From assembly GCA_017529925.1 (NCBI GenBank), contig JAFXMZ010000028.1:62001-126000 (forward strand): a stretch of 64,000 nt of DNA. Reading direction: 5' to 3'. The translations under genes were made by a program, and so were the position numbers. Shown one piece after another: positions 61,079 to 64,000 of the stretch. The notes under the pieces were generated by a model. It had not been told where the DNA came from, made no database searches, and saw nothing but the letters and a program-made list of their open reading frames with translations. The stretch is from Clostridiales bacterium (GTDB lineage: Bacteria; Bacillota; Clostridia; Saccharofermentanales; Saccharofermentanaceae). Within the stretch, counting starts at the first letter, position 1; every line of letters begins with the position of its first letter.

Positions 61079-62272
61079 ATGGCAACATTATGTGACAACT
61101 GCGGAGGCGCTCTTCTTTACAGTCCCAAGAGACACGGGATGTACTGCCGTATGTGTGGAAAGACTTTCAAGGCAGAAGAAGTCGAGGAATCAGAGAAGGA
61201 AAGCCTCATCGACAAGAGGATAAGATCTTTCAGTGAAGTCTATGGTACTGATGATAAGGAATACTATGACTGTAAGGTTTATTCCTGCAATCACTGCGGT
61301 GCTGATATCATACTGAACGGTACCGAGACGTCGACCGTTTGTATCTACTGCGGGTCTCCGAATGTTGTCTTTTCGAGGGTGCTTAAACAGCATAAACCTG
61401 ACGGTATCATACCTTTTTCTGTTACGAAGGCAGATGCGTCGGCGATAATCAAAGGAAGGATAAACTCGTCTCATTTTGTGCCGGGTATCCTGAAAAAGAT
61501 GGTCCCCGACGACATTAAGGGTATTTACATTCCCTACTGGGTATTGAATGCCGATTTTTACGGTGCATATCTCATAGAGGCATCAGAAGGCAGCGGCAAG
61601 TACGAGAGGACATATTACTATGGCAAAGCTGCATCCTGCGAATTCAGGGGTCTGCCTTTCGATGCGTCGGTAAAGCTCAATGACGACCTGTCAGTCAGAC
61701 TCGAGCCTTATATCTTCGAAGATGCCAAAGTCTTTGATGAGGATTATCTGAGCGGTTTTTATTCCGACTGTTCGGATCTGTCGTCATCAGGGCTCAGGAC
61801 TGCTGCACTCAAGAGGATGGATACGATGATGGCAGATGAGATCATGAATATAATCCCCGGACACGACAAACATGTCCTTGACTCGTTTCCTTATGTAGAT
61901 ATACATGATGATTCGGTCTATCTTCTCCTGCCGGCATGGTTCTACTCTTTCGAGTATGATAACAAACCCTATACCATCATGATAAACGGACAGACGGGTA
62001 AGATGGTCGGTTTTCTCCCGGTCGACAAGAAAAAGGTCATCCTGTTTTCGCTGCTGATCTTGATCATGATAACAGGAGCATTCTGCCTTCCGATGATCTT
62101 ATGGGATCCGTACATACTCATGTTCTTCTTCTCATCATTTTCGACGGCATTCATCCTGCTTGCCATACCTCCGATAGCCTATTCAGTCCGGGCTATAAAA
62201 AGGCTCCTTAACTATTCCAGGGCATCAAGATCAAAATCGACATTCATGTATGCGAAGAACAGGCAGGTGTGA
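61079..62272 (+). CDS. Zinc-ribbon membrane protein of unknown function
   Basis: 397-residue protein. It has three zinc-binding CxxC pairs: LCDNCGG and YCRMCGK at 5-30, then YSCNHCGA with VCIYCGSP. A central domain GIIPFSVTKADASAIIKG to YIPYWVLNADFYGAYLIE matches a family with TFIIB-type zinc-ribbon labels in Clostridia, and a basic C-terminus follows two close helices at about 320-360. The ATG at 61079 has AAAAGGAAC; TTG at 61052 is rejected. It leads a two-gene operon. Function unknown; possibly membrane-linked metal or DNA binding. Confidence 0.7.
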   Translation: MATLCDNCGGALLYSPKRHGMYCRMCGKTFKAEEVEESEKESLIDKRIRSFSEVYGTDDKEYYDCKVYSCNHCGADIILNGTETSTVCIYCGSPNVVFSRVLKQHKPDGIIPFSVTKADASAIIKGRINSSHFVPGILKKMVPDDIKGIYIPYWVLNADFYGAYLIEASEGSGKYERTYYYGKAASCEFRGLPFDASVKLNDDLSVRLEPYIFEDAKVFDEDYLSGFYSDCSDLSSSGLRTAALKRMDTMMADEIMNIIPGHDKHVLDSFPYVDIHDDSVYLLLPAWFYSFEYDNKPYTIMINGQTGKMVGFLPVDKKKVILFSLLILIMITGAFCLPMILWDPYILMFFFSSFSTAFILLAIPPIAYSVRAIKRLLNYSRASRSKSTFMYAKNRQV

Positions 62273-62275
62273 TCT

Positions 62276-62683
62276 ATGATATATACTGACCATTTGATCA
62301 AATTCATGCGTCTTTACGCCAGTTATAACTTTTTTACTGATGACTTCCCCCGTATGGTGTGGGTACTGTATGTCTATGCATTTGTCCTTGGCACCGCCAT
62401 TACGCTCATGATCATCACTAAGCTCATAGAGAGATCCAATGCCATATCCAGCATCCCTGTAAGTTTCGACGAATACTCGCCGGGAGTCCATTACCATGCC
62501 GAAAGGGACCGCGCCGATAGATCTGTCCTTGGCTTTTTTATGTCCGAGCACGCGAAGAGCCCTTTCGGAGATGACGACAGCAGCAATACTGACGGATGGG
62601 ATAACAGCGAGGATGATATCTACGGAGATCTTCCTAAAGTCGATATACCCCTGTTCAAACCGCTGGATCAGGATCCCGGTTAA
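62276..62683 (+). CDS. Small membrane protein coupled to the zinc-ribbon gene
   Basis: Unrecognised 135-residue protein with one helix at about 27-48, and an acidic, serine-rich, likely disordered C-terminal tail (GDDDSSNTDGWDNSEDD). It starts 3 bases after the preceding stop, with AGGTG in range of ATG. Its small size and operon with a zinc-ribbon membrane protein suggest a partner subunit. It ends 8 bases before the convergent iorB stop. Confidence 0.6.
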   Translation: MIYTDHLIKFMRLYASYNFFTDDFPRMVWVLYVYAFVLGTAITLMIITKLIERSNAISSIPVSFDEYSPGVHYHAERDRADRSVLGFFMSEHAKSPFGDDDSSNTDGWDNSEDDIYGDLPKVDIPLFKPLDQDPG

Positions 62684-62691
62684 AATGGACT

Positions 62692-63276
62692 TCAGATATC
62701 CGCATACTCCAGTGCTCTTATATTCATTTCCACGAACCGGGGCTTTACCTTCTTTTTCATCGCTTCGATGATATCTTCATGTGTGATATCACCGAGCAGG
62801 CCTGCCCTAGATGCAGCTCCCAAAAGGACCATATTCATAGCCTTGGGCGAACCGATGTCTTCTATGGCCTTATCCGTATCAACAACAACGAGCCTGCCGA
62901 CAGTATCGAGAGACTTAAGATATGAGATCATCTCGCCGCCGTTATAAGTCGATCCGCCAAGCGCGGCAGTAACAGGCATTACGGGACGGTCGGAAGTTAT
63001 CACGGCTCCGCCTTTTTTAAGGAACGGCAGCATCCTGACTGTTTCTGAAGGTTCGAATCCTATTATGAGATCAGCTTCTCCCCTTGCGATCATGGGAGAA
63101 TATACATCATCCCCTATCCTCAGATGAGAGAAGACGGAACCGCCTTTCTGTGCCATTCCGATCGTCTCGGCCGACATAACGTTCAGGCCTTTCGACATGG
63201 ATGCGGAAGCAACGAGCTTGGAGGCAAGGACTGTTCCCTGGCCGCCGACACCGCAGAGGACTATATTCGTGCTCAT
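62692..63276 (-). CDS. iorB: Indolepyruvate ferredoxin oxidoreductase, beta subunit
   Basis: 194-residue gamma-type subunit that, with IorA, oxidatively decarboxylates arylpyruvates to arylacetyl-CoA with ferredoxin as acceptor. It has IVLCGVGGQGTVLASKLVA at the N-terminus and AQKGGSVFSHLRIG, and no cofactor sites of its own. It overlaps iorA by 4 bases (ATGA). Confidence 0.93.
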   Translation of the reverse strand: MSTNIVLCGVGGQGTVLASKLVASASMSKGLNVMSAETIGMAQKGGSVFSHLRIGDDVYSPMIARGEADLIIGFEPSETVRMLPFLKKGGAVITSDRPVMPVTAALGGSTYNGGEMISYLKSLDTVGRLVVVDTDKAIEDIGSPKAMNMVLLGAASRAGLLGDITHEDIIEAMKKKVKPRFVEMNIRALEYADI

Positions 63277-64000
63277 GATATATCCTCCTTTTTCCCGATC
63301 GCATCAACTGGACAGACCTGTGAACAGAGTCCGCAGCCGTTGCACAGAGTAGTATCTACGGAAACCTTACCGTTCCTTATCACGAGCCCCGGGCAGCCTA
63401 TCTCCTTTATACACATCCTGCAGTCGATACATTTATCCGTGTCGACTTCATATGGTTTCTCAGGCTTAAAGAGCATAGCGCAAGGGCTCTCGAAGAGTAT
63501 TGCCTTTACTCCGGGCTTATCTGCGACTTCCCTGACTGTCCTGACTGCATTATCAAGATCGAGAGGATCGAGCCTGCGCACCTCGGACACCCCGACGCCG
63601 CGAAGGACCTTTTCGATGTCGATCTTCTCAGTCATATTGCCCATCATTGTCTTACCGGTACCCGGATGAGGCTGGTGCCCCGTCATGGCGGTAGTTGAAT
63701 TATCTAGTACGATAAGTGTCATGTCAGCCTGATTGTAGACTGCATTGATTACACCTGTTATCGCCGAAGCAAAGAAAGTCGAATCGCCTACGAAAGCAAA
63801 GCACTTGGTATCAGGCTTAATCCTGCCGACACCCTGTGCGATATTAACGCCCGCCCCCATACAGAGACAGGTATCGACCATATCGAGAGGCATTGCATTA
63901 CCGAGCGTATAGCATCCTATATCACCTGCGAAAATGGTCTCCTTGCCTTTCATTGCCTTCTTGACTGCATAAAAGGATGCTCTGTGGGGACATCCGGCGC
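63273..64000 (-). CDS. iorA: Indolepyruvate ferredoxin oxidoreductase, alpha subunit, cut by the window
   Basis: C-terminal part only; the frame runs open to the window end as AGCPHRASFYAVKKAMKGKE, and the start lies beyond 64000. It holds the thiamine diphosphate-binding part (GDSTFFASAITGVINAV) and two 4Fe-4S clusters: CIDCRMCIKEIGCPG and CNGCGLCSQVCPVDAI. Shared overlap with iorB confirms the pair. Full length is usually about 600. Confidence 0.94.
   Translation of the reverse strand, partial: AGCPHRASFYAVKKAMKGKETIFAGDIGCYTLGNAMPLDMVDTCLCMGAGVNIAQGVGRIKPDTKCFAFVGDSTFFASAITGVINAVYNQADMTLIVLDNSTTAMTGHQPHPGTGKTMMGNMTEKIDIEKVLRGVGVSEVRRLDPLDLDNAVRTVREVADKPGVKAILFESPCAMLFKPEKPYEVDTDKCIDCRMCIKEIGCPGLVIRNGKVSVDTTLCNGCGLCSQVCPVDAIGKKEDIS

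Overview
This 64 kb window is chromosomal DNA from a low-to-moderate GC Gram-positive anaerobe, most likely class Clostridia and Lachnospiraceae-like. The evidence is strong GGAGG ribosome binding sites, a class A RNase P RNA, ClpE-type, ParC/ParE and DnaG/TrmK/Nif3 genes of Firmicutes type, a surface protein with a TPSTG cell-wall sorting-like end, lipoprotein signal peptides, and a ferredoxin-linked indolepyruvate oxidoreductase beside a phenylacetate-CoA ligase. I cannot name a genus. There is no rRNA, prophage, insertion sequence or CRISPR array. Apart from the RNase P RNA locus, no stretch over 300 bases lacks a coding gene.

Nearly all genes lie on the minus strand in tight operons. Only argH, the mraY-like gene, a GNAT gene, an SH3 lipoprotein, tRNA-Glu and a zinc-ribbon pair are on plus.

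Layout. 1-8.3 kb: 3' part of argH, a GH13 amylase, a large lipoprotein, two membrane proteins, and the UPF0210/ACT pair. 8.3-21.5 kb: two flavoproteins and a CYTH protein; a Gld-like module (ABC ATPase, permease, GldG, DUF4340 and beta-propeller proteins); an acyl-ACP thioesterase; an aquaporin; a long-form purM; rnpB. 21.5-27 kb: a dapA(frameshifted)-dapB-yajC-dnaG-trmK-nif3 operon. 27-33 kb: an rRNA methylase, an M3 peptidase, argS and a divergent mraY-like gene. 33-37.5 kb: a four-gene signalling operon (kinase, von Willebrand A protein, PP2C phosphatase, coiled-coil protein) related to TerY-P triads. 37.6-42 kb: a bacterial PH protein, a sirtuin, a membrane-anchored MutS-like ATPase and lysA in one operon. 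42-48.3 kb: parE, parC and a NodB-like membrane protein. 48.4-51.5 kb: argJ, two tRNA operons (His-Gln-Lys and Gly-Arg), a GNAT and an SH3 lipoprotein. 51.6-57.1 kb: a ClpE-like unfoldase and uvrA. 57.2-64 kb: tRNA-Glu, a sortase-type surface protein, paaK, two unknown genes, and iorB-iorA cut by the window end.

The genes are mostly housekeeping: arginine and lysine/diaminopimelate synthesis, replication, topology, repair and translation. The parts most likely to hold undescribed biology are the kinase/VWA/PP2C/coiled-coil operon, the sirtuin-MutS membrane operon, and the Gld-like module with its own beta-propeller protein. dapA carries an apparent one-base deletion that needs checking against raw reads.
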